A stretch of 64,000 bases of DNA from Erythrobacteraceae bacterium (GCA_027489065.1 JAIYAM010000035.1:49460-113459), one strand, 5' to 3'; shown: positions 1 to 9,864, counted from the first letter of the stretch. Translations and numbers: made by a program. Notes: generated by a model from the sequence alone, not told the origin.

Positions 1-811
1 AGTGCTCGCCCCCGACGGTGAAGGCGATGTCGTCGGTGGCCACCAGATGCATCTCGATCCGCGCGAAGGTGTCGTTCCAGCGCGCTTCGTGCCGCAGTTT
101 CTCGAGCGGGATGTCGCCCGCCAGCTCGCGGTTGATCCGCGTCGCAAGGTTGAGATTGAATCGCGCCGTCACCCCGTCCGCATCATCGTAGGCGGCGAGC
201 AGCACAGCCTCGTCCTTGACCAGATCCATGCCGATCAGCAGCAACGCGCCCTCACCCAGAGTGTCCTTCATCGAGCGCAGCAGGTCGGTGGCGGTGCGGG
301 CGATCATGTTGCCGATCGTCGAGCCGGGGAAGAAGCCGAGCTTGGGCAGATTCGCAACCTCGGCCGGAAGCTCGACCCGGCGCATGAAATCGGCCTCGAC
401 CGGCCATACGGGCAGGCCGGGGAATTTCTCGGACAGCGCCGCCGCCGACGCGCGCAGGAAGTCACCCGCAATGTCGAGCGGCACATAGGCGGAAGGCTGG
501 ATCGCGGAGAGCAGCAGCGGCGTCTTCACCGAGGAGCCCGAACCGAACTCGACCACGGCCCTGCCCTCGCCGATCAGCTCGGCAATCTCGGCAGAGCGGG
601 TGCTCAGGATCTCGGTCTCGGCGCGGGTCGGATAATATTCGCCAAGCTGCGTGATGTCCTCGAACAGCGCCGAGCCCGCATCGTCATAGAACCAGCGCGC
701 GGGGATCGCCTTCTGCGGCTCGGCCAGCCCGGCGAGGACGTCGGCGCGAAAGGCGAGGTCGACACCGCTTGCATCGCGTTCGACCAGTCTCAGACCCTTT
801 GCAGACGTCAT
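1..811 (-). CDS. egtD: EgtD, L-histidine N-alpha-methyltransferase (partial, C-terminus outside window)
   Basis: EgtD trimethylates histidine to hercynine with S-adenosylmethionine, the first step of ergothioneine synthesis in the cytoplasm. I translated 270 residues from the ATG at 811; the gene runs off the left edge. Family hallmarks are the N-terminal ARWFYDDAGSALFEDI segment, the YYPTRAE motif, the SAM-binding VEFGSGSSVKT stretch (about residues 87-97) and FFPGSTIGNM. The start lies one base after the egtB stop on the same strand, so the two are almost certainly co-transcribed and translationally coupled. The order egtB then egtD is a common two-gene ergothioneine operon in Proteobacteria. 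No egtE or egtC homologue is visible here; they may be absent or beyond the edge. Confidence 0.93.
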   Translation of the reverse strand, partial: MTSAKGLRLVERDASGVDLAFRADVLAGLAEPQKAIPARWFYDDAGSALFEDITQLGEYYPTRAETEILSTRSAEIAELIGEGRAVVEFGSGSSVKTPLLLSAIQPSAYVPLDIAGDFLRASAAALSEKFPGLPVWPVEADFMRRVELPAEVANLPKLGFFPGSTIGNMIARTATDLLRSMKDTLGEGALLLIGMDLVKDEAVLLAAYDDADGVTARFNLNLATRINRELAGDIPLEKLRHEARWNDTFARIEMHLVATDDIAFTVGGEH

Positions 812-812
812 T

Positions 813-2096
813 TCACAGGTCCTTGGCCAGCCTCAGCCCGGTGAATTGCCAGCGCTGATGGGGATAGAAGAAGTTGCGATAGGAGGGCCGCGAATGGCCG
901 CGCACCGTGGCACAGCTCGCGCCGCGCAGGACAACCTGACCGCTCATGAATTTGCCGTTGTACTCGCCGACCGCACCTGCCGCCGGGCGGAAACCGGGGT
1001 ACGGGAGATAGGCCGAACGGGTGAACTGCCAGCATTCGCCGAACAATCCGGGCGAGCCGATCGGCAGCACTGGCCCTGCGCAATAGAGCTGGACGCCGCC
1101 AGCCGGATCATGCGCAGGCGCGGCGGAGGCCCCGTCCTGCCCGCGCGCGATTGCCTCCCACTCGAATTCGGTCGGCAGCCGCCCCCCTGCCCATGTGGCA
1201 TAGGCGTCGGCCTCGTAGAAGGAGATATGCGTCACGGGAGCATGCGGCTCACGCGCCTGCCAGCCCTGATGGGTGAAGTGCTCGCCGCCCCCTTGAGCAT
1301 CGCGCCAGTAGAGCGGTGCCTTGATGCCCTCGCGCTGCACCCAAGCCCAACCGTCGGAGAGCCACAGCCGCGCATCCCGGTAGCCTCCATCGGCGATGAA
1401 CGCCTCCCACTCTGCGTTCGTGACCAGCCGGTCGGCAAGCGCGAAGGGCTCGAGCAGCACGCGATGCGCGGGGCCCTCGTTATCGAAGGCGAAGCTATCG
1501 CTCTGGTGACCGACGCGTGCAATCCCGCCGGGATGGGAGTGCCAGCCAAGCGGTGCGACGGGTGCGCTGGAGGGCGCAGCCGTGCCGTTCCACATGGCCG
1601 GGCCAAGCGGGTTCTGGAACAGCGCGTGCTTGATGTCGGTAAGCAGCAGCTCAATGTGCTGCTCCTCGTGCGCCACCCCCAGCGCAATGAGGCCCGCCAG
1701 CGCCGGATCGCGCAGCAGCGGCTCCATCGCAGCGGTGACGACCGCCCGCCATTCGAGCACTTCGGCCAGCGTCGGCCGCGACAGCAAGCCTCGTGCGGCG
1801 CGCGAAATCCGCGCCCCTTCGGCCTCGTAATAGGAGTTGAACAGGAACGGCCAGCGTTCGTCGTGCAAGGCATATCCGGGAGCGTGTTCGCGCAGCAGGA
1901 AGGTTTCCCAGAACCAGGTGGTGTGCGCGAGGTGCCACTTGGCAGGGCTCGCGTCGTCCATCGACTGGAGGGATGCATCGGCGTCGCTGAGTGGTGCGAC
2001 CAGCGCCTCGGTCAAGGCGCGGGTTCTGCCGAAGCGCTCTGCCAGAGGCGCGAGATCGGCACCCCCATTCGCATTATACCGTTCGCTGCGATGCAC
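813..2096 (-). CDS. egtB: EgtB, ergothioneine biosynthesis sulfoxide synthase
   Basis: EgtB is a non-haem iron enzyme that joins cysteine or gamma-glutamylcysteine to hercynine with O2, giving the sulfoxide precursor of ergothioneine. The N-terminal DinB-like domain carries the iron ligands: WHLAHTTWFWE and the later HEEQHIELL motif supply the expected three histidines. The C-terminal part is a formylglycine-generating-enzyme (FGE-sulfatase) fold, with RLPTEFEWE and a terminal RGASCATVRGHSRPSYRNFF segment. I chose GTG at 2096 because a perfect AGGAGG sits six bases upstream; the frame stays open to a TTG at 2135. The protein is 427 residues, normal for the family. It is followed one base later by egtD. 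Confidence 0.93.
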   Translation of the reverse strand: MHRSERYNANGGADLAPLAERFGRTRALTEALVAPLSDADASLQSMDDASPAKWHLAHTTWFWETFLLREHAPGYALHDERWPFLFNSYYEAEGARISRAARGLLSRPTLAEVLEWRAVVTAAMEPLLRDPALAGLIALGVAHEEQHIELLLTDIKHALFQNPLGPAMWNGTAAPSSAPVAPLGWHSHPGGIARVGHQSDSFAFDNEGPAHRVLLEPFALADRLVTNAEWEAFIADGGYRDARLWLSDGWAWVQREGIKAPLYWRDAQGGGEHFTHQGWQAREPHAPVTHISFYEADAYATWAGGRLPTEFEWEAIARGQDGASAAPAHDPAGGVQLYCAGPVLPIGSPGLFGECWQFTRSAYLPYPGFRPAAGAVGEYNGKFMSGQVVLRGASCATVRGHSRPSYRNFFYPHQRWQFTGLRLAKDL

Positions 2097-2208
2097 GCGC
2101 GCCCTCCTCGCCGTTACGGACGGACTTTCGCACAATGCCCGCTTGCCGTTACACAGGAAAGTCGCCTGATAGCTGTGCGGCCATCATAAAATCATCACAA
2201 GCTTGAGG

Positions 2209-2223
2209 TTTTCGCCCCGAAAA
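2209..2223 (-). terminator. Possible short terminator hairpin after DAHP synthase gene
   Basis: Immediately after the DAHP synthase stop codon (read on the minus strand), TTTTCG and CGAAAA arms face each other across a three-base loop. The stem is AT-rich and no long U-tract follows, so a terminator role is only possible. Confidence 0.25.
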
Positions 2224-3609
2224 TCAGGCAGCGTGGCTGACTTCGGCCTCGCGCCCGCCGCCTGCGGCCTCGTTGAGCATCTCGGCAACGAGGAAGGCGA
2301 GCTCCAGCGATTGCTCGGCGTTGAGGCGCGGGTCGCAGTGGGTGTGATAGCGGTCGCCGAGACGCTCTTCAGTGATCGCGACGGCCCCGCCAACGCATTC
2401 GGTGACGTCCTGCCCGGTCATCTCGATATGGATGCCGCCGGGATGCGAACCTTCCGCGCGGTGGACCGCGAAGAAGCCCTTCACCTCCCTGAGGATGCGG
2501 TCGAAAGGACGGGTCTTGAAGCCGCTGTCCGACTTGACGACGTTGCCGTGCATCGGATCGCAGGACCACAGCACCGGGTGGCCTTCGCGCTGCACGGCGC
2601 GGATCAGTCTGGGCAGCCCGTCCTCGACCTTGTCGTGACCGAAGCGGCTGATGAGCGTGATGCGCCCGGCCTCGCGGCCCGGGTTGAGCTCGTCGAGCAG
2701 CCGCAGCAACGCATCGGGCTCCAGCGAAGGGCCGCACTTCATCCCCAGCGGATTGCCGATTCCGCGAGCAAATTCGATATGCGCCGAACCCGGGAAGCGG
2801 GTGCGGTCGCCGATCCACAGCATGTGCGCACTGGTCGCATACCAGTCGCCGGTCAGCGAATCCTGCCGGGTCATCGCCTCCTCATAAGGGAGCAGCAGCG
2901 CCTCGTGGCTCGTATAGAAGCTCGTGCCCTTCAACTGCGGCACGGTGCCGGGATCGATCCCGCAGGCTTCCATGAAATCGAGCGCCTCACCGATCCGGTC
3001 GGCCATCTCGGCGAACTTGTCGGTCCACGGCGTGCGGCCCATGAAATCCAGTGTCCACTGGTGGACCTGCCGCAGGTTGGCATAGCCCCCGCCGGCGAAA
3101 GCGCGCAGCAGGTTGAGCGTCGCGGCAGCCTGCGAATAGGCACGCACCATGCGGGCCGGATCGTTGCGGCGCGAGACGGGGTCGAAATCGATCCCGTTGA
3201 TGTTGTCGCCCAGATAGCTCGGCAGGGTCATGTCGCCGATGGTCTCGGTCGGCGACGAGCGCGGCTTGGCGAACTGGCCCGCCATGCGCCCGACTTTCAC
3301 CACCGGGCGCTTGCTGGCGAAGGTCATGACGACCGCCATCTGCAGCAGCACGCGGAAGGTGTCGCGGATGTTGTTCGGGTGGAACTCGGCGAAGCTTTCG
3401 GCGCAGTCGCCGCCTTGCAGGAGGAAGCCGTGGCCGTTCGCGACCTGCGCAAGATCCGCCTTCAGCGCGCGCGCTTCGCCGGCGAAGACCAGCGGGGGAT
3501 AGGACGAGAGCGTCTTCTCCGCCTCGGCGAGCTCGGCCGCATCCTCGTAATGCGGCAGGTGGCGCGCTTCGTGAGCCTTCCAGCTCTGCGGGGTCCAGGT
3601 CTCGGGCAC
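2224..3609 (-). CDS. Class II 3-deoxy-7-phosphoheptulonate (DAHP) synthase
   Basis: This enzyme condenses phosphoenolpyruvate with erythrose 4-phosphate, the entry step of the shikimate pathway. The 461-residue protein has plant/mycobacterial type II features: the N-terminal WTPQSWK, the [11 protein letters not shown] motif with the conserved metal-binding cysteine, [15 protein letters not shown], the long [14 protein letters not shown] region and the C-terminal [12 protein letters not shown] and [15 protein letters not shown] segments. The start is a GTG at 3609; no in-frame ATG fits the family N-terminus. It stands alone between egtB and the M16 peptidase, with its own promoter-like sequence upstream. 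No leader peptide rich in aromatic codons was found. Confidence 0.95.
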   Translation of the reverse strand: MPETWTPQSWKAHEARHLPHYEDAAELAEAEKTLSSYPPLVFAGEARALKADLAQVANGHGFLLQGGDCAESFAEFHPNNIRDTFRVLLQMAVVMTFASKRPVVKVGRMAGQFAKPRSSPTETIGDMTLPSYLGDNINGIDFDPVSRRNDPARMVRAYSQAAATLNLLRAFAGGGYANLRQVHQWTLDFMGRTPWTDKFAEMADRIGEALDFMEACGIDPGTVPQLKGTSFYTSHEALLLPYEEAMTRQDSLTGDWYATSAHMLWIGDRTRFPGSAHIEFARGIGNPLGMKCGPSLEPDALLRLLDELNPGREAGRITLISRFGHDKVEDGLPRLIRAVQREGHPVLWSCDPMHGNVVKSDSGFKTRPFDRILREVKGFFAVHRAEGSHPGGIHIEMTGQDVTECVGGAVAITEERLGDRYHTHCDPRLNAEQSLELAFLVAEMLNEAAGGGREAEVSHAA

Positions 3610-3679
3610 TTTACTTACTCTTTCTCGTCAAGGCGCTGGCGTAGCGCGCGGGGGCGCCCGCTACAGGAGCACGGCACGA

Positions 3680-3709
3680 ATTGTAAAGGCGCAAAGGCAC
3701 CTTGGACAA
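3680..3709 (-). promoter_or_regulatory. Predicted promoter of the DAHP synthase gene
   Basis: Read on the minus strand, TTGTCC (3709-3704) and TACAAT (3685-3680) are separated by 18 bases, close to the sigma-70 consensus, and face the DAHP synthase gene with a leader of about 65 bases. An imperfect inverted repeat (GTAGCG at 3641-3646, CGCTAC at 3659-3664) lies in that leader. Prediction from base pattern only. Confidence 0.5.
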
Positions 3710-3744
3710 CTTTATTTCGCGACTACTGTGAGCGAGGCCTCCGA

Positions 3745-6700
3745 TCAGCGCCCCGCCGGTGCTGACTGCGCATTTTTCGCACCCGCCGCCCCGGCGGGTG
3801 CTTGGGCCAGTGTCTGACCTTCGGGAATGATGGCAAGGCGGAACGGACTTGCCTTGGCGAGGTAGCGCTCGGCCAAGGCCTGCATCGCCTGCGGGGTGGT
3901 CTGCGAATAGTCCTGCAGCAGGGTGCGGAGCATCGCCACCCGCTGCGGATCCTGCGTCGCACCCTCGAGGTTGTAGAGCCAGAACTGGTTGCCGGTCGAA
4001 GCGCGGCGGATCAGCTGGCCGAGCGGCTCTGTGACCCGCGCGAGCTCGTCGGCGCTCGGCGGATTGGCCGCGAGATCCTTGGCGATGCGGTCCGACTCGG
4101 CGAAGAACACAGGCACGAACTCGGGCGTAAGCTGCGCGACGGCGGCAATACGCCCGCCGCTGGCGAGATCGGCGGGCCAGCTCGAGAAGGCCTGCGGCGA
4201 ATAGCTCGCCCCGGCCCGCTCGCGCAGTGCCTCGAGCAGGCGGTTGCTGAACAGCTGCGTGAGAATTTCGAGCTGGCGGCTTTCACGCAGGTTCGCGGTC
4301 CCGCCTCCGCTCGACCACGCAATCACGGCCGCGGCCTGATTGGCATCGCCGCGATGGGTGATGACCGTCGGCTCGGCCGCCGGCGCGGCGAAGCCCGGGA
4401 CGCGCGCGGCGACTTCCGGGGCGATCGGCTCGCGAGGCGGCAGAGCGCCGAAGGTCAGGCGCAGCTGCTCGATTACCTTGGCCTTGTCGAACTCGCCGAA
4501 CACCAGCACCTCGATCGGGCCCTGCTTCAGCAGCGGCTCCCACACTTGGCGGAAACCTTCCGGAGTCGCCGTCTTGAGCGTTGCCGGGTCGGGCGTCGCG
4601 AAGCGCGCGTCGCCACCGGTCACGAGATATTCCAAATCGCGGTTGAGAACCCCGCCGGGGCTGGTCGCGAAGGTGTTGTAAGCCAGTTCCGACGCCGCCT
4701 TGGCGCGGATCACCGGATCCTTGTCCCAGCGCGGCATACCGAGCTTGGCGGCGAACAGGTACAGCTGGTCGTTCACATCCTCCGAGCGGGTCTGCGCCGT
4801 GAGAGTGAAGACCGCATCGTCGATTCCGAAATCGAAGCCGAGCTTGCGGCCCGTCGCGAGCCGGTCGATCTCGTTCTGACCGAGTTCGCCCAGCCCCGAA
4901 CCGACCAGCGCCTGCTCGCCAAGCGCGGCATAGACCGCGCTGTTCTTGTCGAATGCGCGCCAGCCCGCGCCGAAGCGCACGCGGACGGTGACCCGGCCCG
5001 GCTCCGCGTCGTTGGCCCAGATCAGCGCCTTCACGCCATTGGCGAAATCGACCTGCTCGATCTCGAGCGCGCCGGCAGGCTTCTGCGCGGTGATCGTGCC
5101 GGTCGCGCCGACGGGGGGCAGGTCGGCAAAGGCGATGGTCTGCGCGGCGAGCCTGGCGGTGGTGTCCACCTTGGCCTCGCTGGCAAGTGCCATGCGCAGA
5201 GCCGCGACATCGGCCTCGCCGGTGGTCGGCGTCACGTAGACCCCGCGCGTCACGTCGCCTTCGAAGAGCTGTTGCGTATGCTTGAGCACCACGTCCGGGG
5301 TGAGGCGCGGCTTCATGTCGCGGAACACGCCGAGCACGACCTTTGGCGCGGCGACAGTCTCGCGGATGTCCACCGCATTGATGAGATTGTCGGCGAGGCT
5401 GGAGCCGGACTTGACGCTCTCCTGTTCGACATCATTGGCGAAGACCACGTCGAACTGTGCGACCTCGCGGTCGATCTCCTCCTGCGTCGGCGGGTTGACG
5501 AGCGAGTCGGCGATCACGCTGCGCACGTCGGCGAGCGCGGCTTTCCAGTCGGCGCTCAGCGGCGCGAAAGTGATGAAGGTCGCATCGGTCGAGCGCGAAA
5601 CGTCGTCCTGCTGGACCTGCGCATAGAGGAAGCTGCCGCCGCCGCGCGCGCGGCTTTCGAGCCGGCGGTTGATGATCGCCTGGGCAACGGCATCGGTGAG
5701 CAGGCCCTCGTTATAGGCGATGGTGTCCTGCACCTGCCGCCATGGGCGCATGATCGCGTAGGTGAGGCTGCGCGGCAGATCGGGTTCGACCCCGACCGCG
5801 AGTTCGCCGATCGGCGTTGCCGGTCCGGCCGGATCCTTGGCACCGGCGGGCGGCACGGGATCGCCGAAGTCGGGCGCGGTTCCGGGTCTGCCGGTGCCCT
5901 TCCAGTCGCCGAACCATTGCTCCACGAGGCCGGCGAGGACCATCGGATCGGCATCGCCTGCGACCACGATCACGGTGTTCTCGGGCCGGTAATAGCGGTC
6001 GTAGAACGCTTTCACCCCCTTGCCAGTCGCGCCGTTGAGGGTCGCGTCCGTGCCGATGGGATTGCGCACCGCGAGGCGCTGCCCCGCGAAGAAGGTCTGA
6101 CGGGTGAGGTCGGCCATGCGCAGACCCGCTCCGCCCCGCTCGCGCTTCTCGGCGAGCACGATCGGGCGTTCTGCGGCGACATTGGCATCGCTCAGCACCG
6201 GCTCGCGGATCATGCCCGAAAGCAGCTTGAAGCTCTCCGACAGCTTGGCCTGATCGATGTTCGGGATGTCGAGCTTGTAGGCGGTGTGGGTCGGGCTCGT
6301 TTCGGCATTGGCATCGCTGCCGAAGGTCGCGCCGAGGCGCTGCCAAGCGGAGATTGCTTCGGCCTTCCCGAGATACTTGCTCTCGCGGAACAGGAGGTGT
6401 TCCAGAAGGTGCGCATAGCCCTGCTCGCTGTCTTCCTCGTAGAGCGAACCCGCGTCGATCCGCACCCGGATGGAAACCTGGCGCGGCGGCACCCCGTTGC
6501 GGCGCACTGCGTAGCGCAGACCGTTCTTCATCTGGCCGAACAGCCACTGGCCATCGGGCGGAACGTCCGAGCCCTTGTAGAGCCAAGCCTCGCCGATCGG
6601 CTGGAGCGCCTTCGGCGCCGGAACGCCCGTAGCGGTCTGCTGGTGCGCGGGGTCGTGGGCGGTTGCGGCGGAATTCGGCTGTGCCTGCTCGGCAAGCAAC

Positions 6701-6768
6701 GGCTGAAAGGCCACGAGAGGCGCAAGAAGAAGGGCGAAGGCGCGGGTCGCGCGGGGAGACGACGTCAT
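3745..6768 (-). CDS. M16 family (insulinase/pitrilysin-type) zinc metallopeptidase, exported
   Basis: A secreted or periplasmic M16 peptidase of 1007 residues. The start at 6768 gives a signal peptide: basic MTSSPRATR, then a hydrophobic core and a likely cut near LLAEQA. The first M16 domain carries the inverted zinc motif HLLEH (H120, E123, H124), with the distal glutamate expected in the IVLAEKRER segment. A second pair of M16 domains follows (NGVKALIWANDAEPGRVTVRV and later SNRLLEALRERAGASYSP) without its own HxxEH, which is usual because the C-terminal half only closes the chamber. It is a single gene facing away from nfu. Close relatives are annotated as insulinase-family proteins; the substrate is unknown. 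Confidence 0.92.
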   Translation of the reverse strand: MTSSPRATRAFALLLAPLVAFQPLLAEQAQPNSAATAHDPAHQQTATGVPAPKALQPIGEAWLYKGSDVPPDGQWLFGQMKNGLRYAVRRNGVPPRQVSIRVRIDAGSLYEEDSEQGYAHLLEHLLFRESKYLGKAEAISAWQRLGATFGSDANAETSPTHTAYKLDIPNIDQAKLSESFKLLSGMIREPVLSDANVAAERPIVLAEKRERGGAGLRMADLTRQTFFAGQRLAVRNPIGTDATLNGATGKGVKAFYDRYYRPENTVIVVAGDADPMVLAGLVEQWFGDWKGTGRPGTAPDFGDPVPPAGAKDPAGPATPIGELAVGVEPDLPRSLTYAIMRPWRQVQDTIAYNEGLLTDAVAQAIINRRLESRARGGGSFLYAQVQQDDVSRSTDATFITFAPLSADWKAALADVRSVIADSLVNPPTQEEIDREVAQFDVVFANDVEQESVKSGSSLADNLINAVDIRETVAAPKVVLGVFRDMKPRLTPDVVLKHTQQLFEGDVTRGVYVTPTTGEADVAALRMALASEAKVDTTARLAAQTIAFADLPPVGATGTITAQKPAGALEIEQVDFANGVKALIWANDAEPGRVTVRVRFGAGWRAFDKNSAVYAALGEQALVGSGLGELGQNEIDRLATGRKLGFDFGIDDAVFTLTAQTRSEDVNDQLYLFAAKLGMPRWDKDPVIRAKAASELAYNTFATSPGGVLNRDLEYLVTGGDARFATPDPATLKTATPEGFRQVWEPLLKQGPIEVLVFGEFDKAKVIEQLRLTFGALPPREPIAPEVAARVPGFAAPAAEPTVITHRGDANQAAAVIAWSSGGGTANLRESRQLEILTQLFSNRLLEALRERAGASYSPQAFSSWPADLASGGRIAAVAQLTPEFVPVFFAESDRIAKDLAANPPSADELARVTEPLGQLIRRASTGNQFWLYNLEGATQDPQRVAMLRTLLQDYSQTTPQAMQALAERYLAKASPFRLAIIPEGQTLAQAPAGAAGAKNAQSAPAGR

Positions 6769-6887
6769 GGTCCGGCTTATAGGGGGCCGAAATGTGAAGC
6801 GATAGTGAATGCTTGGGCTGCTAGCTCCCACCAGCTTAATGTCATGACACCTTGTGGCATGCCGCGCCGGACCCTAAATGTCTTACC

Positions 6888-7469
6888 ATGTTCATCGAGA
6901 CCGAAACCACACCCAACCCGTCTGCGCTCAAGTTCCTTCCCGGCCAGCCGGTGATGGGCACAGGGAGCCGCGAATTCGCCACCCCCGAAGCTGCCGAAGC
7001 GAGCCCGCTTGCACAGGCGATCTTCGACACGGGCGAGGTCGTGAACGTGTTCTTCGGCGCCGACTTCGTTTCAGTCACGGCAGCACCGGGCGCGGATTGG
7101 AGCGCCTTGAAGCCGCAGGTGATCGCAATCCTGCTCGATCACTTCGTGTCCGAGGCCCCGCTGTTCGCCCCCGCCACCGCCGGCGGGATCGCCGTCCCTG
7201 CGCCCGAGGATGACCTCGCCGTCGAGGAACGCCCCGAGGACGCCGAGGTGATCGCCGCGATCAACGAGCTGCTCGAGACCCGGGTGCGCCCGGCTGTGGC
7301 GGGCGACGGCGGCGACATCGCCTATCGCGGCTTCCGCGACGGCGTGGTGTACCTCACCCTGCAAGGCTCCTGCGCGGGTTGCCCGTCCAGCACTGCCACT
7401 CTGAAACACGGCATCGAAGGGCTGCTGAAGCACTATGTTCCGGAAGTGAGCGAAGTGCGCGCCGCATGA
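6888..7469 (+). CDS. nfuA: NfuA/NifU-type iron-sulfur cluster scaffold protein
   Basis: This protein carries and delivers Fe-S clusters to client enzymes. The N-terminal Nfu_N domain starts [11 protein letters not shown], the usual opening of alphaproteobacterial and mitochondrial NFU1 proteins, which fixes the start at 6888. The C-terminal NifU domain holds the cluster-binding CAGC (residues 162-165). Length is 193 residues. The stop overlaps the start of the next gene by four bases (ATGA), so it is probably co-transcribed with the nitroreductase and perhaps with tsaB-rimI downstream. Confidence 0.92.
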   Translation: MFIETETTPNPSALKFLPGQPVMGTGSREFATPEAAEASPLAQAIFDTGEVVNVFFGADFVSVTAAPGADWSALKPQVIAILLDHFVSEAPLFAPATAGGIAVPAPEDDLAVEERPEDAEVIAAINELLETRVRPAVAGDGGDIAYRGFRDGVVYLTLQGSCAGCPSSTATLKHGIEGLLKHYVPEVSEVRAA

Positions 7470-8074
7470 ACCAGCAGTTCCACGACCAGCCCCTCTCCCC
7501 CGCCGCGCTCGACCAGCTGTTCAACGAGGCGCGCAGTTACAATGGCTGGCTCGACAAGCCGGTTACCGACGCGCAGCTCCACGCAATCTGGGACCTGATG
7601 AAGATGGCTCCCACGTCGGCCAACATGCAGCCGGCGCGGATCGTGTGGGTCAAGTCTCCGGAAGCCAGGTCGAAGCTCGCCGCCTGCGTCATGGAAGGCA
7701 ATCGCGCCAAGGTGCTCGCCGCCCCCGTCACTGCCGTAATCGGCTACGACATCGATTTCCACGAAGAACTGCCCTGGCTCTTTCCGCACACCGACGCGAA
7801 GAGCTGGTTCGAAGGCAACGAGCCGGGGCGCGAGGAAGGAGCCTTCCGCAATTCTTCGCTGCAAGGCGCATATCTGATGCTCGCCGCGCGCGCGCTGGGG
7901 CTCGATTGCGGGCCCATGTCGGGCTTCGATCCGGCGGCGGTCAACGCCGCTTTCTTCGCTGATGAACCCCGCCACCGCGTGAATTTCATCTGCTCGGTCG
8001 GCTATGGCGATCCCGCGAGCATCTTCGACCGCAGCCCGCGTCCGGACTTCGCGCGCTTCAACGCCATCATCTGA
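7466..8074 (+). CDS. Nitroreductase family protein, RutE-like (malonic semialdehyde reductase type)
   Basis: A 202-residue FMN flavoprotein of the nitroreductase superfamily. The sequence follows the RutE/HadB subgroup: [15 protein letters not shown], the [21 protein letters not shown]-binding segment, [28 protein letters not shown] and a C-terminal VGYGDP. RutE reduces 3-oxopropanoate in pyrimidine breakdown, but no other rut genes are here, so the natural substrate is open. The start ATG at 7466 overlaps the nfuA stop. About 55 bases separate it from tsaB. Confidence 0.85.
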   Translation: MNQQFHDQPLSPAALDQLFNEARSYNGWLDKPVTDAQLHAIWDLMKMAPTSANMQPARIVWVKSPEARSKLAACVMEGNRAKVLAAPVTAVIGYDIDFHEELPWLFPHTDAKSWFEGNEPGREEGAFRNSSLQGAYLMLAARALGLDCGPMSGFDPAAVNAAFFADEPRHRVNFICSVGYGDPASIFDRSPRPDFARFNAII

Positions 8075-8128
8075 CCGCGCACATGTCCCGCTTGCACGCC
8101 CGCGCGCCGTGAGGCATCGGCGGGCACC

Positions 8129-8746
8129 ATGCGGATGCTCGCCATAGAAACCGCCTCCGAGGCCTGCTCGATCGCCCTGTTCGAGGGCGAGGTGTTGGTG
8201 GCGCATGATCACCGCGCGATGGGGCGTGGACATGCCGAGGCGCTGGTGCCGATGATCGGCGCGCTGCCCGGCAAGGGCCGTGCGGAACGCATCCTCGTCA
8301 GCCTCGGCCCGGGCAGCTTCACCGGCGTGCGGATCGGTCTTGCCACTGCACGGGCGCTGGGCTTTGCCTGGGGCGCCGAGGTGCTCGGCTATCCGACCCT
8401 TGCCCTCGTCGCGGCGCAAGCGGAGCGGGACGCCCCCCTTACCGTTTGCATGAACGGCGGACATGGCGAGTGGTTCGTGCAGGACTTCGCCGATGGACTT
8501 CCGCTGGGTGAACTGCGATCGCTGCCCCCCGCGGCTGCGGCCGAGCGCGGGGCGAAGGACATCATCGTCGGCAACCGCGCGCACGCCTTCGCAGCCCTGC
8601 TGGGAGGCGACCGCGAAGTGATCGAGCACCTCCCGGATGCCCGCGCCGTGCCGCAGCTTTCCAAGGAACTCCTGACCGCTGCGCTAGCGCCGGTCTACGG
8701 GCGCGGACCGGACGCCACCCCGATGGCCGAGCGCACCCCCGCATGA
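8129..8746 (+). CDS. tsaB: TsaB, tRNA threonylcarbamoyladenosine biosynthesis protein
   Basis: TsaB is the non-catalytic partner of TsaD in forming t6A at position 37 of ANN-decoding tRNAs. The 205-residue protein starts with MLAIETASEACSIALF, followed by LVPMIGALPG and the LGPGSFTGVRIGLATARAL motif typical of the family. The ASKHA fold is evident, but zinc-binding histidines of TsaD are absent, as expected. It overlaps rimI by four bases, an arrangement widely conserved in Proteobacteria. Confidence 0.93.
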   Translation: MRMLAIETASEACSIALFEGEVLVAHDHRAMGRGHAEALVPMIGALPGKGRAERILVSLGPGSFTGVRIGLATARALGFAWGAEVLGYPTLALVAAQAERDAPLTVCMNGGHGEWFVQDFADGLPLGELRSLPPAAAAERGAKDIIVGNRAHAFAALLGGDREVIEHLPDARAVPQLSKELLTAALAPVYGRGPDATPMAERTPA

Positions 8747-9216
8747 CCCCCTCGCCTGCCCTGATCGATCGGATCATGGCGGTAATGGAAGCCGCCTTCG
8801 ACCCTGCCTATGGCGAAGCATGGAACAGGCGGCAGGTGAGCGACGCCCTGACGTTCGCCAACACCCATGCGCTGGTCGTTGACGCGCAAGGCGCTCCGAT
8901 CCCCGAAGCCTCGCCCGCAACGCCGGCCGGCTTCGTCCTTACCCGTCACGTGCTCGACGAGGAGGAGTTGCTGCTCATCGCGGTCGTGCCCGAAGCGCGC
9001 AGGCGCGGGGTCGGGGCGGCGCTGATCGAACAGTTGGCGGTGACGGCCCGTACCCGCGGCACGGCGCGCATCTTCCTTGAAATGCGGCGCGGAAATCCGG
9101 CCATTCATCTCTATCGCAAGTGCGGTTTCGCGCCGATCGGAGAGCGAAGAAACTATTACCGCATGGCTAATGGCGAGCGCATAGACGCGATTACTTTCGC
9201 GCGCTCAATTGAGTAA
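8743..9216 (+). CDS. rimI: RimI-like GNAT N-acetyltransferase
   Basis: A 157-residue GCN5-family acetyltransferase. The acetyl-CoA loop is visible as VVPEARRRGVGAALIEQL, followed by FLEMRRGNPAIHLYRKCGFAPIGERRNYY, the standard RimI C-terminal half. RimI acetylates the N-terminal alanine of ribosomal protein S18. Its ATG overlaps the tsaB stop, and the tsaB-rimI pairing supports the name. The N-terminal region is somewhat divergent, so other GNAT substrates are possible. Confidence 0.87.
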   Translation: MTPSPALIDRIMAVMEAAFDPAYGEAWNRRQVSDALTFANTHALVVDAQGAPIPEASPATPAGFVLTRHVLDEEELLLIAVVPEARRRGVGAALIEQLAVTARTRGTARIFLEMRRGNPAIHLYRKCGFAPIGERRNYYRMANGERIDAITFARSIE

Positions 9217-9329
9217 CTCTCGGTTCGTCGCAAGACGGCTAGTACGCAAAGCAACCCGGTTGCCAAGTTTGTGATTGTCGGCCATGGGGCAAGCATGGGC
9301 GCAAGTTGAACGACGTCCGCGAGGAACTC

Positions 9330-9782
9330 ATGCAAGATCTGGAAATCGATGTGAAAGAAACACTCATCACACTGACCAGCGATATCGTCGCTGCACACGT
9401 CAGCAACAATGATGTCGCCGTGGGTGATCTGCCCTCGCTCATCACCAACGTCTACAACGCACTCGCCAACCTCGGCGAAACGCCGGTCGTGGAAGAAGCG
9501 AAGCCGCAGCCCGCTGTCGCGGTGCGTAATTCGGTGAAGCCCGATTACATCGTCTGCCTTGAAGACGGCAAGAAGCTGAAGATGCTCAAGCGCTATCTTC
9601 GCACCAATTACAACATGAGCCCGGAAGATTACCGTGCGCGCTGGGGCCTGCCGGCCGACTATCCCATGGTCGCCCCCAATTATGCCGAAAAGCGCCGCGA
9701 TCTGGCCAAGAAGATCGGCCTCGGTCGCAAGCCCGGCACGGTCGTCGCCCCCAAGCCGCGCCGCGCCAAGAAGCCCGCCTGA
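9330..9782 (+). CDS. mucR: MucR/Ros family zinc-finger transcriptional regulator
   Basis: A 150-residue DNA-binding regulator of the MucR/Ros/CtrA-network type found almost only in Alphaproteobacteria. The N-terminal part (TLITLTSDIVAAHVSNN) is the oligomerising region. The C-terminal domain has DYIVCLEDGKKLKMLKRYLRTNYNMSPEDYRARWGLPADYPMVAPNYAEKR split over the usual order, typical of the family. Only one cysteine remains where Ros has a Cys2His2 finger, as in many MucR proteins. I prefer ATG at 9330, which has GAGG five bases upstream, to the TTG at 9306. A strong hairpin follows the gene. Confidence 0.92.
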   Translation: MQDLEIDVKETLITLTSDIVAAHVSNNDVAVGDLPSLITNVYNALANLGETPVVEEAKPQPAVAVRNSVKPDYIVCLEDGKKLKMLKRYLRTNYNMSPEDYRARWGLPADYPMVAPNYAEKRRDLAKKIGLGRKPGTVVAPKPRRAKKPA

Positions 9783-9832
9783 CACGACTGGCCCTTCGCC
9801 GCTGTTCAAACGGCGGCGTGCCAGCTTGAGCA

Positions 9833-9864
9833 AGCAGCCTCGTCCCTGTAGGGATGAGGCTGCT
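9833..9864 (+). terminator. Strong hairpin between mucR and fur, probable terminator
   Basis: A 14-bp stem (9833-9846 with 9851-9864, one G-U pair) closes on a four-base loop TGTA. It lies about 50 bases after the mucR stop and 50 bases before fur. The T-tract after it is weak (GATGCTTTAGG), so termination efficiency is uncertain, and the stem could work in either direction. Confidence 0.6.

Noticed and set aside
3802..6954. A 1050-codon open frame on the plus strand across the M16 peptidase gene
   Set aside because: It is the antisense of a well-supported peptidase gene, has low-complexity Arg/Gly/Leu composition and no motifs; such shadows are expected in high-GC DNA.
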